Shown here: positions 23,773 through 33,279 of the stretch, in pieces
Layout: every line of letters starts with the position of its first letter
How positions within the stretch are numbered: position 1 is the first letter of the stretch
From: Pseudomonadota bacterium
GTDB taxonomy: Bacteria > Pseudomonadota > Alphaproteobacteria > Sphingomonadales > Sphingomonadaceae
Direction: 5' to 3'
Length of the DNA stretch: 46,657 bases
Assembly: GCA_023394965.1 (NCBI GenBank)
Contig: JAEWZX010000039.1
Location: 1 to 46,657, forward strand
Program-made: the position numbers and the translations under genes
The notes under the pieces: generated by a model
What the model was told of the DNA's origin: nothing
Database searches by the model: none
What the model saw: only the letters and a program-made list of their open reading frames with translations

Positions 23773-24450
23773 TTACGCCGAAACGAGTGTCTTTACCGCG
23801 TGTTCGAACAGGGCGGACCCGTCCGTGCCCCCATGGGCCTTGTCGACCGCGCGTTCGGGGTGGGGCATCATCCCCAGCACATTGCCTTCCGCATTGAGGA
23901 CCCCGGCAATATCGCGGCGCGACCCATTGCAGTTTTCGACATAGCGGAACGCGACACGGCCTTCGCCTTCCAGCCGGTCCAGCGTGGCGTCATCGGCGAA
24001 GTAATTGCCATCGTGATGGGCGACCGGAATGTGGATCACTTGCCCGTCGTCATAACCGGCGGTGAACAGCGAGCTGGTGTTTTCCACCTTGAGCGCAACC
24101 GTGCGGCAGATGAAGTTCTGGCTGGCGTTGCGCATCAACGCGCCGGGCAGCAGGCCGGCTTCGGTCAGCACCTGAAAGCCATTGCACACGCCCAGGACCG
24201 GCACACCGCGTTCGGCCCGCCGCTTCACGCTCTGCATGATCGGGCTGTTCGCCGCCATGGCGCCGGAACGCAGATAGTCGCCATAGGAGAAGCCGCCGGG
24301 AAGGGCGATGAAATCGAGATCTTCCGGCAGATGGGCATCGCCGTGCCAGACGCGGATCGGCGCGGTGCCCGAAATCTTTTCGATCGCCACCGCCATGTCG
24401 CGATCGCAATTGGACCCGGGGAAGGTGATGACGGCGGCGCGGAAAGCCAT
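23773..24450 (-). CDS. purQ: Phosphoribosylformylglycinamidine synthase, glutaminase subunit
   Basis: Releases ammonia from glutamine for the FGAM synthase complex (PurS, PurQ and PurL), the fourth step of purine synthesis. It is a class I glutamine amidotransferase: VITFPGSNCDRD at the N-terminus, the nucleophile Cys in GVCNGFQVLTEAG, and the His/Glu pair in MMPHPERAVD. Length 225 aa is normal. Its ATG overlaps the purS stop, showing translational coupling. purL does not follow; a GGDEF/EAL gene converges on it instead. Confidence 0.96.
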   Translation of the reverse strand: MAFRAAVITFPGSNCDRDMAVAIEKISGTAPIRVWHGDAHLPEDLDFIALPGGFSYGDYLRSGAMAANSPIMQSVKRRAERGVPVLGVCNGFQVLTEAGLLPGALMRNASQNFICRTVALKVENTSSLFTAGYDDGQVIHIPVAHHDGNYFADDATLDRLEGEGRVAFRYVENCNGSRRDIAGVLNAEGNVLGMMPHPERAVDKAHGGTDGSALFEHAVKTLVSA

Positions 24451-24683
24451 CAGTCCACCTTCTCGATGCGGTAATTTTCAATCACCGTGTTGGCGAGCAG
24501 CTTTTCGCACATATCGGCCAGCGCCGCATCGTCCGTGCCATCGGCCAGATCGAGTTCGATCAGCCGGCCGATGCGCACGTCTTCGACACCGGAAAACCCG
24601 AGTCCTTCGAGAGCATGGTGAACGGCGCGACCCTGTGGATCGAGGACGCCGGGCTTGAGCGAGACATGAACGCGGATTTTCAT
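24450..24683 (-). CDS. purS: Phosphoribosylformylglycinamidine synthase, PurS subunit
   Basis: A 77-residue subunit that bridges PurQ and PurL in the FGAM synthase complex. The start is set by the family N-terminus MKIRVHVSLKPGVLDPQG, at ATG 24683; an upstream in-frame start at 24737 adds unrelated residues. The signature VEDVRIGRLIELDL and the C-terminal NTVIENYRIEKVD are present. It overlaps purQ by four bases (ATGA). Confidence 0.95.
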   Translation of the reverse strand: MKIRVHVSLKPGVLDPQGRAVHHALEGLGFSGVEDVRIGRLIELDLADGTDDAALADMCEKLLANTVIENYRIEKVD

Positions 24684-24767
24684 CGAGCAGGCCTTTCGTG
24701 TTGACGCGCCTATGGCGCAGCACCGTCGCTCATTCAAGCACCTCGCAATGATCCATCGGGCATTGCG

Positions 24768-27641
24768 TTATTCGGCCGGAGCCAGGCTTTCATGGACGAT
24801 GCGGATGCGCAGGGCCTGCGCCGGATCGAGATAGCGCTGCGCCGATTGCTGGAGCATTTCCGGTGTGATCGCGCGGATGCGGTCTTCATAGCTGCGCACC
24901 CGGTCGAGCCGGTCCGACTTCAGCTGCGCTTCGTCGATAATCGCAAGCCACCATGCGTTTTCGCGGCGGCTGAGGGCGATCTTTTCCAGCAAGGGCTGGC
25001 GCGCACGTTCGAGAAGATCGGCATCGATCGGTGCCTTGCGGAAATCCCGGGCGATGTCATCCACCACTTCGAAAACTTCGTCCGCCTGGTTTGGCTCCAC
25101 CACCACGGAGGTCGAGAAAGTGCCGAAATCGCGGTAGATATGAGACATGCTGGACCCTGCCGAAGGCGAATAGGACGCGCCCAGTTCTTCACGGATACGA
25201 TCGAGCATTTCGAGGCGCATGACCAGCGCGAGCATCTGCATGGTCGCTTCTTCCTGGGCATCGTCATCGTCGGTCGTCGGCCAGTAAGTCATGGCGAGCG
25301 CCTGATCCGGCGCGCCCGCATGGGTCAGCACCCGTTCGCTGCGGTCGCGCGCGAAGTGCGCCAGCCGTTCGCTTTCATGGCTGGCCAAAGTTGCTGCCCG
25401 TGGAGGGAGGGCGCCGAAACTGGACGCCACTGCCGCTATGACGGCATCGCTATCGAAATCCCCGACCACCGATATTTCAACCGGCTCCGTGCCGATCTTT
25501 TCGCTGACGATCCGCCGCACATCGTCCAGCGTCACTGCGGTCAACTGGCCTTCCGACGGCACGCCGAAGCGCGGATTGCCATCGGATACGATCTGCGGAA
25601 CTTGAGACAGGGCGACGGCCTGCGGGGTTGCATCGAGCTGCGCGATATAGGGCGGGACGATCGCCTGCCAGCGGGTCAGCATTTCCGGGCGCAGGCCGGG
25701 GTCACTGAAATAGGCTGCGCTGACCTGCATCTGCAGCGGCAGATCCGCCATGGTGCCGGTGCCGCGCACGAAGAACATGTCGGTGCCCGTATCGAAGCCG
25801 TAGATCACCCGGCGACCGGCAAGTATCTGGCGCAGTTCGTCATAGCCGTGCCGACCCAACCCGCCGAGTGCGCTGACGGATGACAGAAATGCTGCCTGCG
25901 CCATATCGTCGGCAGGTAGGGCCAATCGCCCGGAGCCTACCCGTATTCCAAACCGCAGGCGGCCCTTTTCGAAATCGGTCGGCTTGAGATTCAGCCTGAC
26001 ATTGTTGGCGAAACGGATCGTGCGCACACCCAGGTCTTCGATCAGCGTATCGCTGGCGATTGCCGATGGCGTCCCGAAATCGGTGTAGGCGAAGTCCAGC
26101 CCGCTGGCATCCTGCGGCGCTTCGACCGGCTGGGCCTGCGATGTGCGCCAGGCATTCAGGATCGTTTCTTCCGCATCGGGAATGGCGGTCTTGGTCGATA
26201 CGTGAATCAGCGGATCGGTCAGGGCATAATGCTGGGCGAAGGCTTGCGACACCGCGGCAGCGGTAATAGCCGGTCGCTGCGCCAGAAACAGGTCGTAGGT
26301 GGTTTGCGGGGTGATGAAGATGCGGTCGCGCCGCGCGGTCGACAGGATGGCATCGGCCAGCTGGCTGTTGCGCCGCGTGTCCTGCTGGCTGGCGGCATCG
26401 CGATACCGCTGGTCGAAATTGGCGAGCTGTTCGGCCAGTTCGGCTTCGGTAAAGCCATATTCGACTGCGCGCCGCCATTCCTGTTCGCCCACTGCCAGCG
26501 CCTGTTGCCATTCGCCTTCGCGGGCCTGAACCAGCACCTGCGACTGGCGCTGAATGTCGAAAAAGTCGGAAGAGGATGCAGTGCCGCTGATGATCGGGGC
26601 AGCGGCCCCATTGGCAATTTTCTGCAGCCGCCGGTTGAGGATCGCGGTGCCGAGACTGATCAGGCGCGACTGTTCTGCTTCCGCAGCCGTCGGCTTGCGG
26701 TCCCGATAGGGGGCGAAACGGTCGATCGCGACAATGTACTGAACATCCGGATCGACGAAATTGGCTGCTGCCGGGCCGCGCGCCAGATCGACCTGCCCCT
26801 TGTCCACTTCCACCCGGGGTATGGCAGGGGCCTGCCAGTCGCCGAACCGGGCTATGATCCTGGCTTCCACGTCATCCGGATCGAGATCGCCGACAATGAC
26901 CAGCGCCGCATTGTCCGGGCGATAGAAGCGGGCGTAAATGTCCCGCACTGTTTGTGCCGGTGCGCCAGCGATTATCGCATCGGTGCCATCGGCGCGGAAG
27001 CGCGTGGCATAGCGTGTGTCAGGTGCAACGAACTGGAAATAGTGCTTTACCCGCCGGATGGAGAAATTGTTGCGTGTGCGGGTTTCCGACTGGATGATCC
27101 CACGTTCGCGATCGACCGCCTGATCGGCGATGGTCAGTTCGCTGGCGGTTTCCCGCATCAGCATCAGGGCGGTATCGAAAAGTTCGGGGTCGGTGCGCGG
27201 CAGGTCCAGCTTGTAGACCGTGTCTTCGAATCCGGTGGAGGCATTGGTATCGGCCCCGAAGGCCAGACCCAGCCGTTCCAGCAGCTTGATCATTTCCCCT
27301 TCGGGCACGTTGGTCGATCCGTTGAAGGCCATATGTTCCAGCATATGCGCCAGCCCCAGTTCGCCATCGCTTTCGTCGATCCAGCCCACATCGAAGCCGA
27401 AGCGGATAACCGCCGTATCCTTTGGCGTTGCGTTGCGCAGGATCGCGTAACGCAGGCCATTGGCGAGTTTGCCGAACCGCACGGACGGGTCCGGTTCGAT
27501 ATCGTAGACCGGATGCCCCCAGTCAGTGGTCGCCTGCCCCTGTTCGGCACCCGGTGCAGCCTGTTCCTGAGCGATGAGGGGATGGGCGAGGGCGAGGAGC
27601 GGCAGGGCCGCGAGCGTGCGGCAAAGAGCGGTAAACTTCAT
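24768..27641 (-). CDS. Exported M16 (pitrilysin/insulinase-type) zinc metallopeptidase
   Basis: 957 aa with a signal peptide (MKFTALCRTLAALPLLALAHPLIAQ), so it acts in the periplasm or beyond. The inverted zinc motif HMLEH lies in GLAHMLEHMAFNGS, and the third ligand Glu in the following ETASELTIADQAVDRERG helix region. The first M16 half carries the active site; the second half has the conserved fold but no HxxEH, as is usual. The start is the ATG at 27641, preceded by GGGAC. The gene sits between purS and a divergent lipid-kinase gene. The protease probably degrades peptides or misfolded envelope proteins. Confidence 0.92.
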   Translation of the reverse strand: MKFTALCRTLAALPLLALAHPLIAQEQAAPGAEQGQATTDWGHPVYDIEPDPSVRFGKLANGLRYAILRNATPKDTAVIRFGFDVGWIDESDGELGLAHMLEHMAFNGSTNVPEGEMIKLLERLGLAFGADTNASTGFEDTVYKLDLPRTDPELFDTALMLMRETASELTIADQAVDRERGIIQSETRTRNNFSIRRVKHYFQFVAPDTRYATRFRADGTDAIIAGAPAQTVRDIYARFYRPDNAALVIVGDLDPDDVEARIIARFGDWQAPAIPRVEVDKGQVDLARGPAAANFVDPDVQYIVAIDRFAPYRDRKPTAAEAEQSRLISLGTAILNRRLQKIANGAAAPIISGTASSSDFFDIQRQSQVLVQAREGEWQQALAVGEQEWRRAVEYGFTEAELAEQLANFDQRYRDAASQQDTRRNSQLADAILSTARRDRIFITPQTTYDLFLAQRPAITAAAVSQAFAQHYALTDPLIHVSTKTAIPDAEETILNAWRTSQAQPVEAPQDASGLDFAYTDFGTPSAIASDTLIEDLGVRTIRFANNVRLNLKPTDFEKGRLRFGIRVGSGRLALPADDMAQAAFLSSVSALGGLGRHGYDELRQILAGRRVIYGFDTGTDMFFVRGTGTMADLPLQMQVSAAYFSDPGLRPEMLTRWQAIVPPYIAQLDATPQAVALSQVPQIVSDGNPRFGVPSEGQLTAVTLDDVRRIVSEKIGTEPVEISVVGDFDSDAVIAAVASSFGALPPRAATLASHESERLAHFARDRSERVLTHAGAPDQALAMTYWPTTDDDDAQEEATMQMLALVMRLEMLDRIREELGASYSPSAGSSMSHIYRDFGTFSTSVVVEPNQADEVFEVVDDIARDFRKAPIDADLLERARQPLLEKIALSRRENAWWLAIIDEAQLKSDRLDRVRSYEDRIRAITPEMLQQSAQRYLDPAQALRIRIVHESLAPAE

Positions 27642-27765
27642 GCGTCCCACGCTATGGGCGGGGCGGGCGAATGCCAAGGCCGCAGACAGCAAATTCTGCC
27701 CGTAGTATGGCGTGTTCCACCAATTGCGCGTTTGCACGCGGCCAGTGCGGCGATAGGGAAGGACG

Positions 27766-28647
27766 ATGCCCACGCTCGATCTCGTGTACAATCCCGTCTC
27801 GGGCAGTTTCAGCGAGGCGCATCTGGCCGCCTTGCGCGCCGCGCTGGAAGAAGCGGGGTTCAGCGTCACCGCGATGCCGACCGCTGCCGATGGAGCACGT
27901 ATTTCGGACACGGCCGATCTGGTGTGCGTTCATGGTGGCGATGGCACGCTGCGCGATGCGGTGCAGGCGCTGGGGGACCGGGCGGAAACCATGCCGCTGT
28001 GCGTGGCGCCATCAGGGACGATCAACCTTGTCGCCCGGGAACTGGGCTATCCCCGCGATCCGCGGCGGTTTGCCCGCGCCCTGCGGGCGGCGTGGGACCG
28101 CGGCCCGGAAAGCTGGGTGCATTCGCCGCTTTACCGGCTGGGCGATATGCCGATCGTATCCTGCGTGTCGATCGGGCCGGACAGCCATGCCGTGGCGCGG
28201 GTCGATGGCAAGCTCAAGCAGCGCATCGGCCGCTATGCCTATGTCGTGGCGCTGGCGCAGCAGATGCGCGAATGGCCCCGCGATACGATGACAATTCGCG
28301 GCGAGCTGACCAGTGGCGAACGGTTCGAATATGAAGCGGAAGCGGCCATCGTCAGTCATGCGGCGCTGTATGCCGGGCCGTTTCAGGTCAGCCCCAACGC
28401 CCGCCTGGGGGCGGATTCGGTGGAATTGATCACGGTCAAGCGGGCAACCCGGCTGGGCACGGTTGCGCTCAGTCTGGCGGTGTTGCTGCGGCTGCCGCTG
28501 GCCCGCCTGGGCATTGCCGATATTCGCACCTGCTGCCGGATCGAATTCGACCGCTGCGTCACGCCGGTGCAGGTCGATGGCGACCACATGCCCGAATGCG
28601 CTTATGCCATCGCGCCCAGCGGGGTGACGCTGCGCTACGTGGTGTGA
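27766..28647 (+). CDS. Diacylglycerol-kinase-family lipid kinase
   Basis: 293 aa with the signatures of the DAGK/sphingosine-kinase catalytic family: YNPVSGSFSE near the N-terminus, the nucleotide-binding VHGGDGTLRDA, and APSGTINLVARELG. These enzymes phosphorylate diacylglycerol, sphingoid bases or related lipids at the inner membrane. Because sphingomonads make glycosphingolipids, a sphingoid substrate is possible, but the sequence does not decide this. GGGAAGGACG precedes the ATG. It runs divergent from the M16 peptidase, and its stop is 16 bases from the convergent purC stop. Confidence 0.87.
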   Translation: MPTLDLVYNPVSGSFSEAHLAALRAALEEAGFSVTAMPTAADGARISDTADLVCVHGGDGTLRDAVQALGDRAETMPLCVAPSGTINLVARELGYPRDPRRFARALRAAWDRGPESWVHSPLYRLGDMPIVSCVSIGPDSHAVARVDGKLKQRIGRYAYVVALAQQMREWPRDTMTIRGELTSGERFEYEAEAAIVSHAALYAGPFQVSPNARLGADSVELITVKRATRLGTVALSLAVLLRLPLARLGIADIRTCCRIEFDRCVTPVQVDGDHMPECAYAIAPSGVTLRYVV

Positions 28648-28663
28648 TGGAATATCGGCGCGG

Positions 28664-29467
28664 TTATTTCTTGGGCTTGGACGGGCTGCGCAGTCGGCCG
28701 CGGTGGGCATTCATGTCCAGCACTTCGCCGGGGCCGCTATCGTCGTTCTGCAGCAGGCCGAGGCGGCGGGCCACTTCCTGATAGGCTTCGCTTTCGCCGC
28801 CCATGTCACGGCGGAACCGGTCCTTGTCCAGCTTTTCACCCGTGTTGATGTCCCACAGGCGGCAGCCGTCGGGGCTGATTTCATCGGCCAGGATCACGCG
28901 GCTGTAATCGCCATCCCAGATGCGGCCGAATTCCAGCTTGAAATCGACCAGACGAATGTCGATCGCGGCGAACATGCCGCACATGAAATCGTTGATGCGG
29001 ATCGCCATGCTGGACATGTCCTGCAGTTCTTCATGGCTGCACCAGTTGAAGCAGGCGATTTCCTCTTCGGAAACCTTGGGATCGCCCAGCGAATCGTCCT
29101 TCAGGCAATATTCGATCAGCGTGTGCGGCAGCAGTTCGCCTTCTTCGATGCCGAGCCGTTTCGACAACGTCCCTGCGGCGACATTGCGGACCACCACTTC
29201 CAGCGGAATGATTTCCACCTGACGGACCAGCTGTTCGCGCATGTTGAGCCGGCGAATGAAGTGCGTCGGGATGCCGATGTGCGACAGGCGGGTGAAGACA
29301 TATTCGCTGATGCGATTGTTGATCACGCCCTTGCCGTTGATCGTGCCCTTTTTCTCGGCGTTGAAGGCGGTGGCGTCATCCTTGAAATACTGGATGATCG
29401 TGCCCGGTTCGGGGCCTTCATAAAGGATCTTGGCTTTGCCTTCGTAGATCTGCCGGCGACGTGCCAT
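28664..29467 (-). CDS. purC: Phosphoribosylaminoimidazole-succinocarboxamide (SAICAR) synthase
   Basis: Joins aspartate to CAIR with ATP to give SAICAR in purine synthesis. Motifs are complete: YEGKAKILYEG at the N-terminus, VVRNVAAGTLSKRLG, IRLVDFKLEFGR, and ILADEISPDGCRLWD with the phosphate-binding Asp-Glu. Length 267 aa is slightly above the 235-255 norm owing to a polar C-terminal tail. The same strand holds purS and purQ further downstream, but they are separated from purC by the lipid kinase and M16 genes. Confidence 0.96.
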   Translation of the reverse strand: MARRRQIYEGKAKILYEGPEPGTIIQYFKDDATAFNAEKKGTINGKGVINNRISEYVFTRLSHIGIPTHFIRRLNMREQLVRQVEIIPLEVVVRNVAAGTLSKRLGIEEGELLPHTLIEYCLKDDSLGDPKVSEEEIACFNWCSHEELQDMSSMAIRINDFMCGMFAAIDIRLVDFKLEFGRIWDGDYSRVILADEISPDGCRLWDINTGEKLDKDRFRRDMGGESEAYQEVARRLGLLQNDDSGPGEVLDMNAHRGRLRSPSKPKK

Positions 29468-29560
29468 ATTCGTAACGATCCTTTAGCTGAGAATTGACGC
29501 GGCCTTTATCGCGGCCAACACGGAATGGCAATTCTTGCTCTTCGCGTTATGGGGGGGCGC

Positions 29561-30790
29561 ATGATCGAAACGAACGGCAGGGCGCGAATTCCGGGTGGCA
29601 AGGCCTGGGCAGGGCTGGCGGCGCTTGTTTGGGCAGGACTTGGCGGCGTGGCCCATGCGCAAAGCGACGAGCCGATCGTCGATGTCACCCCCGTCATCGA
29701 TGCGATCGCCAACCCGCCGCAACCCACAGCCGAACAGCGCGCCGCCCATGCCGAATTGATGGCATTCGATACGCAGGCCTATACCTTCCCCGAGGCTAAG
29801 CGGGCTGACCTGTCGCAATGCGACAATGCCGATGCTGCGGGGATGCTGCGGGCAGTGCGTGAATGTTGGCCCGTCTACCGCTTCTATGAAGAAAGCGCGG
29901 ATTATCGGCAGGCGAGGCGTGCGTATCAGGCCCTTGCCAGCGATCCATCGGCATCGTTCGACGCGGTGGATGAAGCGGAACGCCGCATGGTGGCAGCGGC
30001 CTTTCGCCTGCGCGACATATCGCGCGATGCGCGCTATCCGGCCCAGTTCGAAATAAGCGTTCCCGCTCACCTCAACCGCTTTTTTGCCCTGTCGCACGAC
30101 CGGCACTTCGAAGAAGCGCTGGCCGATGTGGAGGAGCAGATAGCCGCGCAGCACGCCAGCAAACGCTATCGCGAAACCGGCACTCACAACGTCTTCCTGC
30201 ATTACAGCCGAAGCGAAATGACCGCGGCAATCGCAGCTACCGTTGGCGATGCCATGCTCGACCGGGAAGAATTGGCGCGGCCCGTCACGCCAAGCGACGT
30301 CAGGGATCTCAATCTGGCATTTCACAGTGTGGAACAGGGCGGTTTCCTGCAACTTGGCGTCGATCCGCAGAGGGCCATGCGGCCGGGAGACTGCGACGGC
30401 ACCGATTATCGCGGTCTGTTGCGTGCGATCCGGTATTGCCGGGAGGCATTCGATCTCTACCGCCGGGCGGATTCGGCATCGCTTTATCAATGGCGGCTCG
30501 AACTTTCGGAGCAGGCGCGGATCGAAAACGAACGGCTGATGGAACAGGCCCGGCGCAGTGATCTGCCGGCATCCGATTTCTTCGAATTCATCGCCCTGAT
30601 GCAGGCCAGCGTGGCGGCCTATTTCAGCGGCGACGAAGCCGCGGGCGCCAGCAGCCTTTCGGCAGCCAGGGCGCTGCTGCAGCGCACGCCCGTCCAGTTC
30701 GCGCCGGAAATGACCGATCTGCTTGAGGAAGTCGAAACTCAGGCCGCCGAATACCGGCGCGTAGTCGCCGCGAAGGACAAGGCGGGGTAG
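29561..30790 (+). CDS. Secreted protein of unknown function (about 409 aa)
   Basis: The N-terminus MIETNGRARIPGGKAWAGLA continues through a hydrophobic core to VAHAQ, a signal peptide with a good cleavage site. The start at 29561 follows a G-rich ribosome-binding site; ATGs at 29525 and 29549 would add unrelated residues. The mature part is mostly helical and charged, with few prolines. It contains four cysteines in two pairs (SQCDNADAAGMLRAVRECW; GDCDGTDYRGLLRAIRYCRE). The pairs share a pattern: C-D, then G-hh-RA-hR, then C, suggesting an internal duplication of about 200 residues. No family is recognised. Its stop is 10 bases from the convergent antiporter stop. Confidence 0.75.
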   Translation: MIETNGRARIPGGKAWAGLAALVWAGLGGVAHAQSDEPIVDVTPVIDAIANPPQPTAEQRAAHAELMAFDTQAYTFPEAKRADLSQCDNADAAGMLRAVRECWPVYRFYEESADYRQARRAYQALASDPSASFDAVDEAERRMVAAAFRLRDISRDARYPAQFEISVPAHLNRFFALSHDRHFEEALADVEEQIAAQHASKRYRETGTHNVFLHYSRSEMTAAIAATVGDAMLDREELARPVTPSDVRDLNLAFHSVEQGGFLQLGVDPQRAMRPGDCDGTDYRGLLRAIRYCREAFDLYRRADSASLYQWRLELSEQARIENERLMEQARRSDLPASDFFEFIALMQASVAAYFSGDEAAGASSLSAARALLQRTPVQFAPEMTDLLEEVETQAAEYRRVVAAKDKAG

Positions 30791-30799
30791 CCCGCCCGA

Positions 30800-32107
30800 T
30801 CAGTCGCTGCCGCCGGGCGAGGATTCGCCCACCGCAGGGGCTTTGTCGTGTTTCAGCTTTTCAATCAGGCGGCCGAGTGTCGCACGCTGGATCAGTACGC
30901 TGAACAGCACGGCGGCGAAGGTCGCGGCAAGGATGAGATTGCGCGTTTCCCCCGGTGGCAGCGACAGGGCGAGGGCGATGGAAATGCCCCCCCTGAGGCC
31001 GCCCCACCACAGCACGGGGCCGGCCCCTTCATCCTGCAGGCGCGCAGCCGGGATCGTTCGCGTCGATACGAAGATGCTGACCGCGCGCGCTGCCAGCGTC
31101 AGCGGAATCGCCGCCAGCGCCAGCACGGTTTCCTCGAAACCGAAAACCAGCACGATCATTTCCAGACCGATCAGCAGGAAGAGTACGGAGTTGAGCAATT
31201 CGTCGACCAATTCCCAGAACTTGATGACGTAATCGCGGGTCACGTCGCTCATCGCGTAAGTGACGCCCTGATTGCCGATCAGCAGTCCGGCAACCGCCAT
31301 CGCCAGTGGGCCGGAAATATGCAGATAGCTGCACAGGGCATAGCCGCCCATGACCACCGCCAGCGTTACCAGAACTTCCAGCGTGTATTCGTCCATCCCG
31401 GCGAGCGCGCGGTAACCCAGATAGCCCGCGACCAGCCCCACCAGAATCCCGCCGCCCGCCTCTATCGCGAACAGCCTTGCCCCTTCGGCCAACGAAAATT
31501 CGGTTCCGCTGACGGCCGCGCCCAGCAGGATGATGAAGATCACGATGCCGACGCCATCGTTGAACAGGCTTTCGCCCGCCACGGCGCTTTGCAGCGATTC
31601 TGGTACCTTCTCTTCCCGCAGCACACCCAGAACGGAAACCGGATCGGTCGGAGCGATCAGCGCGCCGAACACGAAATACCAGATGGGCGCCACAGGCAGG
31701 GCCAGCAGCATGCCCACGCCCCACATCGCCAGCCCCACCAGCACGGTCGAAACGATCACCCCGACAGTGGACAGCAGCAGCACGGGCAACCAGGCGGCCT
31801 TCAGCCGGTCGAGATCGACATGCAGCGCACCGGCAAAGAGCAGGAAACTGAGCATCCCCTGCAACAGCGTTTCGGTGAAATCCAGTTGCTGGAGGAGATT
31901 TGCCACCCAATCGTCCAGCGTGATCGTGGGAAACAGAGCATGCGCCAGCATCAGCCCGACCGCCGTCAAGGCACCCATTACGGTGAGCCCGATGACATGC
32001 GGCAGCTTGATGAAATGGTGGTTGAACCAACCCAGCAAGGCCGACGCTACGACAAGAAGGGCGGCAATGTCGAAAGCGGAAAGCGCGCTGCTGGCGGTAT
32101 CATGCAT
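30800..32107 (-). CDS. NhaP-type Na+/H+ (cation:proton) antiporter
   Basis: 435 aa with about 12 transmembrane helices, in the CPA1 family. Diagnostic sites are IAPTDPVSVLGVLREE, AGESLFNDGVGIVIF with the essential Asp, and WWGGLRGGISIALALSLP. Such proteins exchange cytoplasmic Na+ or K+ for protons and help with salt and alkaline stress. The C-terminal tail is short and soluble, ending in GGSD, so no regulatory domain (RCK) is attached. The gene converges on the secreted unknown and is divergent from the HEAT-repeat gene. Confidence 0.93.
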   Translation of the reverse strand: MHDTASSALSAFDIAALLVVASALLGWFNHHFIKLPHVIGLTVMGALTAVGLMLAHALFPTITLDDWVANLLQQLDFTETLLQGMLSFLLFAGALHVDLDRLKAAWLPVLLLSTVGVIVSTVLVGLAMWGVGMLLALPVAPIWYFVFGALIAPTDPVSVLGVLREEKVPESLQSAVAGESLFNDGVGIVIFIILLGAAVSGTEFSLAEGARLFAIEAGGGILVGLVAGYLGYRALAGMDEYTLEVLVTLAVVMGGYALCSYLHISGPLAMAVAGLLIGNQGVTYAMSDVTRDYVIKFWELVDELLNSVLFLLIGLEMIVLVFGFEETVLALAAIPLTLAARAVSIFVSTRTIPAARLQDEGAGPVLWWGGLRGGISIALALSLPPGETRNLILAATFAAVLFSVLIQRATLGRLIEKLKHDKAPAVGESSPGGSD

Positions 32108-32364
32108 ACAGGGGGTCTAGCGCGGGCGGGGATGCAGGGAAAGCCAGGGGTGAAGAGAGGTATTCCCGGCAGAAAGAACGCAGGCCCCTAATTTCCCCAG
32201 GCCCGGCTTTTCCCTGCCACCAGCTTCCCGTGCGCTCGCTCGGCGTCTTGTTCGATGACCGGCGTGTCGAGCCGAAGGAATGGACTTTCGGAAAAATCCT
32301 ATTCTGCCAAGGATGGTTTTTCCCGCCCTTCCACGGTGCCAACGATCAGAGGGTTTTCACAGCG

Positions 32365-33036
32365 ATGGACATAATGGATACCGCTGAAGGGATTGTCCGC
32401 AGAGCCGAGCAGACCGAAAACGGGTTCAGAGATTTGCAGCTTGCTGCGGATGAGATTGTTTCGTCCCAGACCCCGGACGCCGCAAAGGGCGTGGCTCTTA
32501 CGCTTCTGCGCTCCAAGGTCCATCAAGCCCGATGTGTCGCGACCTTCATCCTTGGTCACCTCGCAGCATCGGACCCGGACGCTCTGCGCATTTTGAAAAC
32601 GGAAGTAAGCAAAGACGACAATTGGCGGGTGCAGGAAATACTGGCCAAGGCATTCGATCAGTTCTGCCTGGATACGGGGTATGAGGCCGCCCTTGCGGTT
32701 ATCAGGGAATGGCTGTCTTCAGCATCGCCCAACGTAAGGCGAGCCGTCACCGAAGGGTTGCGCATCTGGACATCGCGCCCCTATTTTCGCGATCACCCCG
32801 CCATTGCCATCGACCTTCTCGCATCGCTTCGCGGCGATGAAAGCGAATATGTGCGCAAATCCGTTGGCAATGCCCTGCGGGACATCAGCAAGAAGCATCC
32901 AGAGCTTGTCCGGCAGGAAGCCATGGGCTGGGATCTGACCCAGCGCGGGACCGCTCAGGTCCATAAACTGGCGACGCGCTTCATTTCTGCGTCGGTTCCC
33001 GTGGACCCTGCCTCACCCAAGACGGATTATGGATGA
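32365..33036 (+). CDS. HEAT-repeat protein resembling DNA alkylation repair enzymes (AlkD/AlkC-like)
   Basis: 223 aa of alpha-helical repeats. Segments such as NWRVQEILAKAFDQFC, NVRRAVTEGLRIWTSRPYF and SEYVRKSVGNALRDISKKHP are typical of the DNA-alkylation-repair HEAT fold, which wraps DNA and excises alkylated purines. The catalytic residues of AlkD cannot be confirmed from sequence alone, so it may be a non-catalytic relative. GAGGG lies about 12 bases before ATG 32365; an in-frame start at 32230 would add an unlikely N-terminus. The island remnant begins just after its stop. Confidence 0.75.
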   Translation: MDIMDTAEGIVRRAEQTENGFRDLQLAADEIVSSQTPDAAKGVALTLLRSKVHQARCVATFILGHLAASDPDALRILKTEVSKDDNWRVQEILAKAFDQFCLDTGYEAALAVIREWLSSASPNVRRAVTEGLRIWTSRPYFRDHPAIAIDLLASLRGDESEYVRKSVGNALRDISKKHPELVRQEAMGWDLTQRGTAQVHKLATRFISASVPVDPASPKTDYG

Positions 33037-33279
33037 GTATACTCATAAAGGACAGGGTTGGAGAGGGCGGGGTGCCGTATTTCCCCATGTGGGCTGGGCA
33101 GGGGGGTACGGGGGGAAACGGCCTTATATATGGTCGGAGGTCTGCCCTCGTATCAGCACACCAATTTCAGGTCGGGGGACTATCCACATCATCATGTTGT
33201 CCCTCTGCGAGTATGCTCCTAGTTTGACAGCCAAGGCTACTAAGCGACTGGTTGCTTTAGAAATGTGGCCTAGGCTGGG
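33037..33279. other. Non-coding left edge of the lower-GC island
   Basis: Roughly 240 bases without a credible gene. Base composition drops along it, and a run of G-rich tracts (about 33060-33120) is followed by AT-rich sequence. I looked for a copy of the tRNA-Phe 3' end that would mark an attL/attR site and did not see one. Confidence 0.5.

Noticed and set aside
26202..28334. Plus-strand frame of about 700 codons across the M16 peptidase and lipid kinase
   Set aside because: It runs antisense to one gene and out of frame with the other. The translation resembles no known family.
30848..32191. Plus-strand frame of 447 codons antisense to the antiporter
   Set aside because: Gln/His-rich shadow, while the minus strand encodes a full NhaP-type antiporter.
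32108..32364. Upstream extension of the HEAT-repeat gene to 32230
   Set aside because: The extra 45 codons include hydrophobic, Trp/Phe/Pro-rich residues unlike the family N-terminus; the ATG at 32365 fits better.
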